Assembly: GCA_036507955.1 (NCBI GenBank)
Contig: DATCIH010000116.1
Span: forward strand, 62,001 to 126,000
Origin: DATCIH01 sp036507955
GTDB taxonomy: Bacteria; Bacillota; Clostridia; Clostridiales; Clostridiaceae
Direction: 5' to 3'
DNA: 64,000 nt
In this document: piece by piece, positions 18,487 through 28,017 of the stretch
Layout: every line of letters starts with the position of its first letter
Numbering within the stretch: position 1 is the first letter of the stretch
The notes under the pieces: model-generated
Seen by the model: the letters and a program-made list of their open reading frames with translations, nothing else
What the model was told of the DNA's origin: nothing
The model's database searches: none
Position numbers and translations under genes: made by a program

Positions 18487-19961
18487 ATATTTTTCATCTC
18501 CTTTATAGGAATTTTCAAATAAACCTTTGTACCAATACCTTCCTCACTTTCTATATTAAAAATATCTTTTTCCTCATAAATAAGCTCAAGCCTTCGAACT
18601 ACACTTCTTATGCCGATACTAGTGGTGTGACCAGTATGTAGTAGTTCCGTTTCCTCAGAAATGATTTTATTTAAGGTTACTTTATCTATACCACATCCAT
18701 TATCCTCAATCAGCACCGTGCAGAAATCACCTTGCTCATAAATATCTATATTGATAATTCCGCCCTCTTCTTTAGGTTCTATACCATGTATAAATGCGTT
18801 TTCAACAAAAGGCTGGAGCGTCATCCCTGGAACCATTACTTTGCTCAAATCTCCTCTAATTCGAAGATTAAATTTAATTCTTTCCTCATATCTGAGCTCT
18901 TGGATAAACATATATTGCTTAACTACATTAACCTCTTCCTCCAAAGATGCGTTTCTGTCCATCATTCTCAGGCTGTACCTAAGTATTCCTGAAACGGAGG
19001 TAATAAGACTTTCTGTTTGCAGAGCATTTTCCTTTATTGCAGTCTGATTGATACAATTAAGAGTATTAAATAAAAAATGGGGATTAATTTGGGATTGTAA
19101 AACTTTAAGTTGAGATTGCTTTAGAGCATTCTGATATTTCAACAAATTCATTTCCTCATTCCTTAATTTTAACTCTAGCTCAGCATTTTCCTTTATAGAG
19201 TTTATATATTTTTTCACATCATTTATCATTTTACTGAAGGCCTCGGATAATATATCAATTTCATAGATGTTAATCTTCTTGCCCTTATAAAAGGAAAAAT
19301 CACCATTGGATACTTTTTTCGATGTATCTACCAATTCATGAAGTTTTCCTAATATGTCTTTAAGAAATAATACGGTATACACTAAGCTTATTAACAGAGC
19401 AGTGATTATATAAATTATTAGTACTTTATATATATAATTTTCTTTTTCTTTAAACTTACTATAAACTTGATTATTATAACGTAGATAACTGTCACTTAAT
19501 TTTGAAATGAAAGTATTACAATAAGAGAAAATATCCTTAGATGAAATATAATCATCATAATATAAATCAATTCCGCCTTGATTAGATAAAATTTTAAGAG
19601 TAGCATCGCCTGAGGTTTTATAACTTCTTAAGGAATTTAATAAGTCTCTTAATATATATCTGCTTTCAAGATCTGAATTATCTTGAAGGGATATTACAGC
19701 ATTTATTGCTTTTGAATAGTTCTTCTCATAAAGATCTTTACTTTGGCTGGAATTTACCAGAATATAATTGTTATAATTTTTAAAAGAATCATTAAGATAG
19801 TTTTCAATCTGATTTGTAGTACTCATTTTATTTAGCATAATATCATAAGTGTTAGTTATTTGTTTACTAATGATTAAGGATACAACACTATTAGTAGATA
19901 TTGGTATGATTATAATAATTACAAAAATAATAAACTTTCTTTTTAAGCTACTTGTTTTCAT
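18480..19961 (-). CDS. lytS: LytS/YesM-type sensor histidine kinase
   Basis: The 493-residue protein has two membrane segments (near 12-32 and 175-200) flanking an extracellular region of about 145 residues, then a HAMP-like segment, the His_kinase phosphoacceptor box SQINPHFLFNTLNCI, and an HATPase with EDNGCGID. It senses sugar through the membrane-anchored binding protein encoded immediately upstream; the two genes overlap by 14 bases. This matches the XylFII-LytS sensor pair known from C. beijerinckii. The overlap with yesN completes a coupled three-gene signalling operon. Confidence 0.9.
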   Translation of the reverse strand: MKTSSLKRKFIIFVIIIIIPISTNSVVSLIISKQITNTYDIMLNKMSTTNQIENYLNDSFKNYNNYILVNSSQSKDLYEKNYSKAINAVISLQDNSDLESRYILRDLLNSLRSYKTSGDATLKILSNQGGIDLYYDDYISSKDIFSYCNTFISKLSDSYLRYNNQVYSKFKEKENYIYKVLIIYIITALLISLVYTVLFLKDILGKLHELVDTSKKVSNGDFSFYKGKKINIYEIDILSEAFSKMINDVKKYINSIKENAELELKLRNEEMNLLKYQNALKQSQLKVLQSQINPHFLFNTLNCINQTAIKENALQTESLITSVSGILRYSLRMMDRNASLEEEVNVVKQYMFIQELRYEERIKFNLRIRGDLSKVMVPGMTLQPFVENAFIHGIEPKEEGGIINIDIYEQGDFCTVLIEDNGCGIDKVTLNKIISEETELLHTGHTTSIGIRSVVRRLELIYEEKDIFNIESEEGIGTKVYLKIPIKEMKNIC

Positions 19962-20937
19962 TATTACTATCCTCTTGACCTTTCATATATTCTAAAAGAT
20001 TATCCTTGCTAACTACCATAACATCAGTAAGAAATATACCTGTTGTAGTCTTGCCCTCCAAATTATCCATTATAATATTTACTGCCTTATAGCCCATATC
20101 ATATGGTTTTTGTACTATCGTAGATGAAATAACTCCATTTTTTATATAATCTAGGGTCTCAGGCAAATCATCAAAACATACAATCTTTACCTTTCCATTG
20201 AGCCCCATACTGTTTAATGCCTTAGCTGCACCTTGACCATCTAATGCTGAAGTGCAAAATATAGCTTTAATATCTTTGTCTTTCGTAACAATTTTTTTAG
20301 CTGCCAGCTCTGCTTCTAATAGATAGGAGTCTGATGATTCAATATCGGATATAATAATTTTGGAATCACTTTTTATATAATCAGTAAATCCTTTTACCCT
20401 CTCAATCTGGTTCTTAACACTTTCTCCCCCCATAATAATTCCAACATTTCCATTAGAGCCAATTTGTCTAATCATTTCTTTAGCACCCATGATACCAGCC
20501 GCCACGTTGTCTGTACCAACGTAAGCTAAACGTTTACTATTTTCTGCATCTGAGTCAACTGTTACAATTGGAATACCCCCGGTAATTACTTTATCAATTA
20601 TAGGCTTGTACCTATCTTCATCTTGAACGTAAGCAATAATTCCACTTACCTTAGCCGCGTAGGCTGAATTTATAAATTTTATTCCTTCTTCCACACTGGC
20701 TGTGTCAGGTCCTTCAAAATCAATAATTGCATTTCTTTGTTTAGCTGCTTTTTCTGCGCCAAGTTTTATATATTGCCAATAAGGATTTGAGTATACATGG
20801 CAAATAAGTGTTATCTTAGGCTTGATTTTTTCAGATATAATTTTAGGTGTTTGTAGACTGGTAAGAAGTAACACGTTGAATATCACGAAGAAAAGGATTA
20901 TTAAAAAATATCTTGAAAACTTTAGAAGATTATTCAC
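19948..20937 (-). CDS. xylFII: Membrane-anchored sugar-binding sensor protein (XylFII-type)
   Basis: The GTG at 20937 is chosen because AGGGGTGG lies six bases upstream; the frame is open to 21006 but without a ribosome site there. The roughly 329-residue product has an N-terminal uncleaved membrane anchor (about residues 8-28) with no lipobox, then a LacI-type binding-protein fold (ITLICHVYSNPYWQYIKLGA and GIIMGGESVKNQIERVKGF). It is not a transport protein; it binds the sugar outside and signals to the kinase it overlaps. In C. beijerinckii the XylFII-LytS complex detects D-xylose; ligand identity here is inferred. Confidence 0.85.
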   Translation of the reverse strand: MNNLLKFSRYFLIILFFVIFNVLLLTSLQTPKIISEKIKPKITLICHVYSNPYWQYIKLGAEKAAKQRNAIIDFEGPDTASVEEGIKFINSAYAAKVSGIIAYVQDEDRYKPIIDKVITGGIPIVTVDSDAENSKRLAYVGTDNVAAGIMGAKEMIRQIGSNGNVGIIMGGESVKNQIERVKGFTDYIKSDSKIIISDIESSDSYLLEAELAAKKIVTKDKDIKAIFCTSALDGQGAAKALNSMGLNGKVKIVCFDDLPETLDYIKNGVISSTIVQKPYDMGYKAVNIIMDNLEGKTTTGIFLTDVMVVSKDNLLEYMKGQEDSNNENK

Positions 20938-21106
20938 TTGTTTCCACCCCTGATAAATATATTTATAAAAATATGTATGTATTAATATTATAGAATTAAA
21001 ATTCAAATAACTCCAATACTTTATTTAATCTTCTAATTTTTTTAACAAAAATTAAAGTGATATCTATTATAAAATAAATATCACTTTAATTTCATATACA
21101 TTGTTA

Positions 21107-21932
21107 TTAACCTTTAGTAAACAAATAATCTTTCCATACTGGGCTATTTTTAATCATATTTGCCTCCACTGCCTCATAAGGAATAGCCATCTCTAGGTGG
21201 TCCCCAATTGCATGTGGAACTTCAATGCTTAGTATGACCCCATACTTAGTCAATTTGTAATTTGCATCATTTTTTTGAAATAAATCCACTAAATCTTTAT
21301 TAGAGTATTGGCTTTCAATAGTTTCTTTAAGATTAACGCCGGATTTTTCCAAATCCAAATCATCTCTAGAGTTTGAATAAATACCTGATTTAAATGCTTC
21401 AACAAAGTGATCATCAATGATAAAAATATCTTTTAAAGGCAAGGTATCAACTTCACTCAATGTAGTGTTTTGGGTATGATATATATTAACTGGATAAGCA
21501 GCTTTTTCAAAATAAGAGGTTCCTTGATAGGAAATGCTGAGTACCTTGTTATCGTCCCCCCCCCAGTTCATATTTCAAATCCAGAGAATAAGTACCCATA
21601 TCCTCTGCTCCCATTCTAAGTGATTCCAATTCTGTTTTAATATTTTCCTGTATAACTTTATTTACCAAATCCGCCTTAGTTGGATTGCTTGCCTTGTTAA
21701 GCTGTGGGAATTCTATACTGATTCCCTTCTCTGTATAGGTTTCATTAAAAAAACTATAAGTAAAATCTGCTTTTTCTTCAGAAGTGTTATTTCCCACAAC
21801 ACTTGCATCTTTACTGCCAGCAGATTCTACCGCCATCACATCTGATGATGTTTCCTTTACCTTACATGCAACAAGACTTGTAGCTAGTATGAAAATGATC
21901 GCTAGTACCAAGCTTTTTTCAATTTTTTTCAT
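21107..21932 (-). pseudogene. Lipoprotein (RsiV/DUF3298-like) split by a G9 tract, copy 1
   Basis: The reading frame from ATG 21932 encodes a lipoprotein signal (LVLAIIFILATSLVAC) and runs to YELGGGR at a stop just after a run of nine G. The remainder of the protein continues in another frame (21571-21107), from DDNKVLSISYQG through TLPLKDIFIIDDHF to EVPHAIGDHLEMAIP. A tract of 8 or 11 G would join the two into one protein of about 275 residues. The C-terminal part resembles the DUF4163/DUF3298 (RsiV-type) module, with moderate confidence. It is either a pseudogene, an OFF phase variant or a sequencing error. A second copy lies at 38516-39267. Confidence 0.7.
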
Positions 21933-21975
21933 GTTTAGCCTCCATACTCTTTATATTATAAAAAATAAATACACT
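21111..21975. repeat. Long direct repeat, copy 1 (partner 38526-39310)
   Basis: The whole lipoprotein gene plus about 43 bases of upstream DNA is duplicated about 17.4 kb away in the same orientation. Copy 1 is 865 bases and copy 2 is 785. The difference is fully explained by an 81-base in-frame deletion and one extra G in copy 2. Identity is high, with scattered substitutions, so the duplication is not brand new. Confidence 0.85.
21556..21564 (-). repeat. Poly-G tract of nine (on the coding strand), off-frame
   Basis: Nine consecutive C on the plus strand, G on the coding strand, lie in the middle of the lipoprotein gene. The equivalent tract in copy 2 has ten. Neither length is the 8 or 11 needed for an intact frame. 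Confidence 0.85.
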
Positions 21976-21993
21976 GACTTCTGCAGCTAAATA

Positions 21994-22052
21994 GACAAAC
22001 AAACAGCCTTGATGCCTTGTAAATAGAGGCTTTAAGTCTGTTTGTTTTTGTC
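21994..22052 (-). terminator. Imperfect inverted repeat downstream of the transposase remnant
   Basis: GACAAACAAACAG pairs with CTGTTTGTTTTTGTC around an inner GCCTT/AGGC helix. It lies directly after the end of the IS1634-type remnant, so it is either that element's terminator or a relic of its end. It could also terminate transcripts entering from upstream. Confidence 0.5.
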
Positions 22053-22060
22053 ATAAAGTC

Positions 22061-22737
22061 TTAGTGTAACAGGACTTTTTTGACCATTCCTAAATATTTT
22101 TTTATTTCTCCTAGAGTAAGCATTTTTTTGCTGAAATCTATGTTTAAATTTTCTCCAATGTCTTTTAATACTTCGTCATAATAAGCAAACAGGTAGTAGT
22201 TCTGTTTTACATGTGAGCATTCTGCTTTTGAAAGACTTTCTAAGATTCTTGTAATGCTGTATTTGTGTTCTGTTTTCATTTCAAGTATTCTTGCAATGAC
22301 CAATTCGAAGCAGGAGCAAGAAGTCTAGAAAATACTAGCATCATCATAATGGTATCAGCATCATATTCTTCCTTGGAATGACGTTGTCGGTTAGTAAGGA
22401 ATGTATGAATACCCAATTCGTGATAAATCTTGCTGAGTGCAGCATAACCGAAATTTTTCCTAGAATCCGAATTTAATTCAAGCATTTCATTTTTAGCGAT
22501 GGAAAAGGTAATGTCAGCATTGCCTTGCAAACGCTGCTCATCCATTTGATTAGCTTCATTAGTAAAAAAGACTATAGGATCATCATATTCTTTCTCAAGT
22601 TCATCTAAATATCCAAGTGATTTAACTGTAATGGCATTAGCCCGTTTTTTATTTTTATCCCAATAACTTTGGACGATTGAAAGGTAGGTACGACCAGTTT
22701 TTTTTAGTAACTTTTCTAAGGTACATAAGCATCTCAT
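22061..22737 (-). pseudogene. IS1634-family transposase remnant with large internal deletion
   Basis: The first part (22737-22276, 153 residues) carries the N-terminus of an IS1634/IS4-like transposase (RTYLSIVQSYWDKNKKRANA, then FLTNRQRHSKEEYDADTIMM). It ends in SRLLAPASNWSLQEYLK. The last 80 residues (22303-22061: ARILEMKTEHKYSITRILES) are the transposase C-terminus in another frame. The two join at CAAGAATACTTGAAATG with everything between them, including the DDE catalytic core (roughly 300 residues), gone. It cannot transpose. It marks an insertion site in a region of gene decay. Confidence 0.8.
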
Positions 22738-23174
22738 ATAAATAACAATAATTAATATACTAATTATACCATAATATCCTATATATGTTGAGCATATTAT
22801 GACATATAATTTAAATAAAAATACCCGAAACCACCAGTAAAATCAGTGGATTCGGGTTATACTAATCTAAATTTTGCTGCAAAACTATGGAGAATAAATT
22901 AAAAAGCTAAAGTTCTAGAAGGTTAATAAAGAATTGACATAGTATATTATATATTATATATTTATAGAGTATATAATATATGAATAATATGCACGCTATA
23001 TCTATTAATTGGTATATATTATATTTAATGGTGTTATAAAAAAGTGATTACTTTATCAATGAAACAAATTAAAAGTAGCCTAATAAAGAGACAATAAGGA
23101 ATAATGGTATTGAAGCAGATACATTGAAAAATGAAGGCTTGGGTACAAGTGTCACCGTTACCAAAATGACTTGA
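22738..23174. other. Intergenic stretch, no intact gene
   Basis: This stretch is AT-rich and holds a terminator-like hairpin at 22823-22857 and an alternating AT tract near 22930-23030. Plus-strand positions 23097-23174 translate to a short open stretch (GIEADTLKNEGLGTSVTVTK) that could be the tail of a decayed sensor kinase, but this is too short to support. I see no RNA gene. Confidence 0.5.
22823..22857 (-). terminator. Hairpin ACCCGAA-CCAC / GTGG-TTCGGGT
   Basis: An 11-bp stem with one A-A mismatch is followed on the minus strand by ATTTTTATTTAAAT. It lies upstream of the transposase remnant and may be the terminator of a lost gene or part of the insertion-sequence end. Confidence 0.55.
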
Positions 23175-23330
23175 TCAGGGTTTCGTCCAAGCTTGCTCTC
23201 CATACTCTCTATAGGTTATAGGAAAATAGATGACATAGGAAGTCCACCTACTCCGCCAGGTTACATATGGCCTATTTCATTGCTTATGCAAGCATTAGCA
23301 TCTAATAGTAATGATAAAATTAAAACGTAA
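23175..23330 (+). pseudogene. GH125 exo-alpha-mannosidase fragment
   Basis: An open stretch of 51 codons reads PSLLSI, then IGSPPTPPGYIWPISLLMQA, and stops. This is recognisable as the active-site region of glycoside hydrolase family 125 (alpha-1,6-mannosidases), where PSLLSIPYLGY is followed some 30 residues later by IGSPHTPxGYIWPxSLxxQAL. Here the two blocks are nearly adjacent, so about 25 residues are deleted between them, and the rest of the gene (normally about 430 residues) is absent. It is clearly non-functional. It shows that mannan or N-glycan degradation genes once lay here. Confidence 0.7.
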
Positions 23331-23471
23331 TTGAAATTTCAGAAGAAACAGATGCAGAGCTAATTTAACAAATAGTATTCTTCTTATCTTAAATACATGT
23401 AATATACTCCATGTAGAGGCTTCATTTGAGTAGTTTTGGTGAATAATATTTATTAAGAAAGAGGGGATATC

Positions 23472-25025
23472 TTGTATAATTTCTTGATAGTGGATGATGA
23501 AAAAATAGAAAGAGATGGTATAAAATTCTTAATTAATAAGTATAAGTTTGAAATAAATATATTAGAAGCTCAAAATGGTGAAAAAGCATTGAATCTAATA
23601 AAGAGTAATCATGTTGATATTTTATTTACAGATATTAGAATGCCTTTTATGGACGGATTAGAACTAGCTAAAAGGGCTAAAGTTTGCAATCGTGATATCA
23701 AAATAATATTTTATACTGCATATAGTGATTTTGAATATGCAAAAAAGGCCATAACAATAGGTGTTGTAGACTATATTTTGAAGCCAGTTAATGTGAAGGA
23801 ATTTATAGAAGTTGTAAATGGTATTATAGAGAAATGTATAAATGAGGAGAAAGAGAAGAAAAATCATGAACAAATAATAAAAGGAATTGATATTGGAATT
23901 AAATACGAAAAGGTAAAAATACTGTTTAACCTTATTAATGGGATTAATATTAATAATATGATAGATAAAGATGAATTACCATTTAATAAAGAATTTATTA
24001 ATAAATATACGAGAATGATTATTCTGGACTTTAAAAATAAGTTTCTTGAAAACAATTTCATTGATATTCATCCAAAGATAGAAAAAATTATAGGTTATGA
24101 TTATGAATATATAGATTTAAATCAATATCAAGGTATTATATTTTTAAAAGACGATAAACTAAGCAATGATGAACTGGAAGAAATGGCTGAAAGTATAATA
24201 GAACAAATAAATAAAGATAACAAATGCCCGGTTTGTATAGTATTTAGCAGATATATTAATAACTCCGACAATATATACGAAGAATATTGCAATATGGAAC
24301 AGGTAATGGAATATAAATTTTTTTTAGGTGATAATTCTATTATATTTACTGACAAGCATTATGTCAAAAATAGTAATGAGGATATAAATATAAAGAGCAA
24401 TTTAAATAATATTTATGCTTATATAAAAAAGAATGACTACTATAGTGCTGAGAGAAATCTGGAACTTTTGATTAAAGAGATTAAAGAACAAAGTAATAAT
24501 TCGCCTGCATATGTAAAATTCATTTTTGGTGATATATTAACTAAGATAATTCAAAGTACTCAAAATTTAGAAAACGACTATATAAAAAAATGCGTAGAAA
24601 TAGTATATAAAAGCTGTAACCTATATGAAATAGCTAGCACACTTACCTCAGTATTGCAAACTTTAGAGAATATAAAAATGTCCCAAGCTAAACAATTAAA
24701 TAGTAAAGCTGTTGAGGAAGTTAAACAGATTATAGAAAAAAACTATTCAGCAGATATCAGCTTAGAATTTCTGGCAGGAAGTGTATATTTTACAACAAGC
24801 TATTTAAGCTATCTTTTTAAAAAAGAAGTAGGTACGAGTCTTATAAAATATATCACTTCCTTTAGGCTAAATAAAGCAAAAGAATTGTTAGAAAACACAA
24901 ATATGAAAATAGTAGATATTTGCAAAAGCGTGGGATATACAAATGTTTCTTATTTTATTTTGAACTTTAAGGGCTATTTTGGTGTTAGTCCGTCAAAATA
25001 TAGAAATAAGGAGGTTATAGATTGA
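23472..25025 (+). CDS. yesN: YesN-type response regulator with AraC domain
   Basis: The start is TTG at 23472 behind AGAGGGGAT. The 517-residue protein has a receiver domain (IVDDEKIERDGIKF, phosphoacceptor Asp in DILFTDIRMPF, Lys in YILKPV), a long asparagine- and lysine-rich middle region, and a C-terminal AraC double helix-turn-helix (SYLSYLFKKEVG and VSYFILNFKGYFGVSPSKY). It overlaps the kinase gene by four bases (TTGA). It stands at the head of the glycyl-radical gene cluster and is the obvious candidate to control it, and perhaps the convergent ABC transporter. Confidence 0.9.
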   Translation: MYNFLIVDDEKIERDGIKFLINKYKFEINILEAQNGEKALNLIKSNHVDILFTDIRMPFMDGLELAKRAKVCNRDIKIIFYTAYSDFEYAKKAITIGVVDYILKPVNVKEFIEVVNGIIEKCINEEKEKKNHEQIIKGIDIGIKYEKVKILFNLINGININNMIDKDELPFNKEFINKYTRMIILDFKNKFLENNFIDIHPKIEKIIGYDYEYIDLNQYQGIIFLKDDKLSNDELEEMAESIIEQINKDNKCPVCIVFSRYINNSDNIYEEYCNMEQVMEYKFFLGDNSIIFTDKHYVKNSNEDINIKSNLNNIYAYIKKNDYYSAERNLELLIKEIKEQSNNSPAYVKFIFGDILTKIIQSTQNLENDYIKKCVEIVYKSCNLYEIASTLTSVLQTLENIKMSQAKQLNSKAVEEVKQIIEKNYSADISLEFLAGSVYFTTSYLSYLFKKEVGTSLIKYITSFRLNKAKELLENTNMKIVDICKSVGYTNVSYFILNFKGYFGVSPSKYRNKEVID

Positions 25026-26743
25026 AGGCACTTATTCAGAGTTTTAAAAATCTTAAATTTAGAAGCAAATTACTTTTATCTTATATTGTAGTTATTATAA
25101 TTCCAATATTAATATTAGGATTATACAGTTATAAACAATCTGAAAAGCTTTTACTTCAGCAAGCAAACCAGGGGCTAAGAGATTCCATAATACAAATTGC
25201 AGATAATTTAAGTTATAAGCTTAATAGATATAATAATGTTGCAGATAATATTGCTTATAATAAGGGAGTTATGACTGCATTTAACGAAGTGTATTATAAT
25301 AATTATGATATTTATTATAATCTAACTAATGTAATTGTACCTTTCTTTAATACACTTCAATTTATAAATCAGGATATAAAGAAATTTACTGTTTATACTG
25401 GAACAAATATAGAAAGCTATGGAGACATTGTCATACCAATTAAAGATGCAAAGCTTCAGCCCTGGTATGAAGAAGCAATGCGCAGTTTAGTACTAACATG
25501 GTACAGAAATGGAGACAATTTATTTGGAGTTCGGAGACTTGTTAATTTAGGAGGAGAATCAAAAAATAATATTCTTTATATTGAAGTAGATTATTATGAT
25601 ATTTTTAATAGCTTTGATAATATTTTATCAAATGAATATGGTGTTTTTGTTGTTGATAGTAAAAGAAATATATTATATTCGTATGACGATATTAAAAATA
25701 AGAAATCAGCTATAGATAAAAATAGCATTATGAGCCTTAAAAAAAATAATTATTATTTAAATGGAGTAAATTATTCAGTAATAAAATATACGATGGATAC
25801 AGAAAATCTGATAGTATATTTTTATAGACCTCTAAATTTAGTATCTATTGATGCAAGCAATATAACAAGGGCTACTATTCTTATAATTTTAATATGTCTA
25901 GCAATACTTATACTAATAATTTGGATATTTACACAAACCTTTGTAAACCGTATTGATAAACTTAATAGAAAGTTAAAGTTGGTTGAAGATGGGGATCTAT
26001 CGATTAAAGTATATAGTAATACTAAAGATGAAATTGGCATGCTAACCAATAGCTTTGCAAGAATGTTGAAAAAAATTAATGAACTCATAAGCGAAGTATA
26101 TCTGAGCGAAATTGTACAAAAAGGAGCTGAAATGAAAGCTCTACAAGCTCAGATAAATCCTCATTTTCTTTACAATTCGTTATCCCTAATAAACTGGAAG
26201 GCAATCAGTATTGATAATCTTGAGATAAGTGAGATTGTCACTGCGTTATCAAAGTTTTATAGAACTACATTAAATAAAGGTAAAAATATAATATCTATAA
26301 GAGATGAAATCGAAAATACAAAAGCATATATTCAAATTCAATCCATTATGCATGATTATAGCTTTGACATTGTTTATGATATTGATGAAGATATATTTTG
26401 TTATTACATGATAAATATAATATTTCAACCTATTGTGGAAAACGCTATAATTCATGGAATAGATTGTAAGACAGAAGGCAGAGGTAGTCTAAAAATAACA
26501 GGACATTTTAATGCTGATAATATTGAATTTATGGTTGTAGATAATGGTTGTGGAATGACAGAAGAAACAGCTAAAAAAATACTAGTGACAACCTCAAATG
26601 GTTATGGGCTAAAAAATGTTCAGGATAGAATTAAACTTCTTTTTGGAGATGAATATGGAATTTACATAGAGAGTATTGTAGACAAAGGAACTAAAGTTAA
26701 AATTATTATCCCTAAGTTATCTTCTAGTACAACCGATTTGTAA
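25022..26743 (+). CDS. yesM: YesM-type sensor histidine kinase
   Basis: The start is TTG at 25022 behind AGGAGGTTATAGA. The 573-residue protein has a first membrane segment (about 17-38), an extracellular sensor region of about 240 residues (dCache-like), a second membrane segment (about 281-303), HAMP, the His_kinase box LQAQINPHFLYNSLSLINWK, and HATPase with VDNGCGMTEE. It should phosphorylate the co-encoded regulator in response to an extracellular carbohydrate. The first functional operon downstream encodes two oxidoreductases and the glycyl-radical pair. Confidence 0.9.
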   Translation: MKALIQSFKNLKFRSKLLLSYIVVIIIPILILGLYSYKQSEKLLLQQANQGLRDSIIQIADNLSYKLNRYNNVADNIAYNKGVMTAFNEVYYNNYDIYYNLTNVIVPFFNTLQFINQDIKKFTVYTGTNIESYGDIVIPIKDAKLQPWYEEAMRSLVLTWYRNGDNLFGVRRLVNLGGESKNNILYIEVDYYDIFNSFDNILSNEYGVFVVDSKRNILYSYDDIKNKKSAIDKNSIMSLKKNNYYLNGVNYSVIKYTMDTENLIVYFYRPLNLVSIDASNITRATILIILICLAILILIIWIFTQTFVNRIDKLNRKLKLVEDGDLSIKVYSNTKDEIGMLTNSFARMLKKINELISEVYLSEIVQKGAEMKALQAQINPHFLYNSLSLINWKAISIDNLEISEIVTALSKFYRTTLNKGKNIISIRDEIENTKAYIQIQSIMHDYSFDIVYDIDEDIFCYYMINIIFQPIVENAIIHGIDCKTEGRGSLKITGHFNADNIEFMVVDNGCGMTEETAKKILVTTSNGYGLKNVQDRIKLLFGDEYGIYIESIVDKGTKVKIIIPKLSSSTTDL

Positions 26744-26999
26744 AACATAAAAAACTGTTATAAATCTAAAATTTTTATTATATTATGTAAACGAATATCA
26801 TGATACTATAACCCTGTAAGCTAAATTCTTCAAATAGATATAATAAGGGTTGTCCTCTAAGGTCAATTTTGTTGTTTGAAATATAAATTCGACTAAAGCT
26901 GGGATAATTCTTTTGTATATATGGTTGTAACTGCTTGGAATTACTTAGTTTCAGGTTATGTAATCAACTAAATAAAATTATATAAATGGAGGAATTATT

Positions 27000-27983
27000 A
27001 TGTTAAAGATTGCTATGTTGAGTAAATGGCATGTTCATGCACAAGGTTATGCAGAAATGTTGAAGGAGTATAAGGATGTAGAGATTACAGCGGTTTGGGA
27101 TGAGGTACCAGAAAGAGGACGAGAGTGGGCAAAAACCTTAAATGTTGATTTTGAAGAGGACTTGAATAAAATTCTTGGAAGACAGGATGTTGAAGCAGTT
27201 GTAATTTGTGCACCAACTAGTATGCATGCAGAAATAATGATTGCAGCAGCTAAAGCTGGTAAACATATATTTACGGAAAAAGCTATGGCTTTAACAAAAA
27301 AAGAATGTGAAAAAGTAACTGTAGAAATTGAGAAAGCAGGAGTTAAATTTGGTATTTGTTTTCCTGCTCGTACAAGACCAGCCAATCTGTATGCAAAAAA
27401 GGTTATTGATGAAGGTTTGCTTGGTAAAATAACACTTTTAAGAATTAGGAATGGACATGATGGTGCTTTAAATAATTGGCTACCGGACTATTGGTATGAT
27501 GAGAGTATGGCAGGTGGTGGTGCTATGATGGATCTTGGATGTCATCCTATGTATCTGGCTAGCTGGATTTTAGGTAAGCCAAAGAGGATATCATCAATGT
27601 TTAGTTACTTTACTGATAGAACCGTTGAAGATAATTCAGTATGTACTATTGAGTTTGAAGATAAAGCTGTTGCTATATTGGAAACCAGTCTTGTTACTTA
27701 TAATACGCCCGCAATGTTCGAAGTTTATGGAACAGAGGGAAGCTTAATAATTTGTGGTGACAACATTAAATTAATTTCTAAAAAGATGGACAAACAATTC
27801 GCTGGTTGGGTAACACCTACAAAATTACCAGAAGAATTGCCACATTCCATAAGACAGTGGGTTGATGGAATAAAGAAAAATACACCTATTATTTTTGATA
27901 CAGTAGCTGCAATAAAGCTTACAGAACTTTTAGAAGCTGCATACATAGCTCATAAAGAAAAAAGAGAAGTAACATTTGAATAA
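27000..27983 (+). CDS. Gfo/Idh/MocA-family oxidoreductase with atypical nucleotide loop
   Basis: The 327-residue protein has the two-domain Gfo/Idh/MocA fold. The usual GxGxxG is replaced by a IAMLSKWHVHAQGYA loop, so the dinucleotide-binding turn is unusual. The EKA motif (TEKAMALT) replaces EKP, and the catalytic D-x3-H is kept in MMDLGCHPMYLASWI. It is predicted to oxidise or reduce a sugar or cyclitol hydroxyl with NAD(P). It is the first gene of the glycyl-radical operon, 35 bases before a second family member. The strong ribosome site is GGAGGAATT. Substrate unknown. Confidence 0.85.
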   Translation: MLKIAMLSKWHVHAQGYAEMLKEYKDVEITAVWDEVPERGREWAKTLNVDFEEDLNKILGRQDVEAVVICAPTSMHAEIMIAAAKAGKHIFTEKAMALTKKECEKVTVEIEKAGVKFGICFPARTRPANLYAKKVIDEGLLGKITLLRIRNGHDGALNNWLPDYWYDESMAGGGAMMDLGCHPMYLASWILGKPKRISSMFSYFTDRTVEDNSVCTIEFEDKAVAILETSLVTYNTPAMFEVYGTEGSLIICGDNIKLISKKMDKQFAGWVTPTKLPEELPHSIRQWVDGIKKNTPIIFDTVAAIKLTELLEAAYIAHKEKREVTFE

Positions 27984-28017
27984 ATTAAATTAAGCTATAA
28001 ATGGAGGAGTTAATACA

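Noticed and set aside
22976..23040. A replication origin or plasmid iteron in the alternating AT tract
   Set aside because: There are no DnaA boxes or repeated iterons, only simple AT-rich sequence.
26744..26999. A riboswitch before the first oxidoreductase gene
   Set aside because: I found no conserved riboswitch core and no clear terminator/antiterminator pair in the leader.
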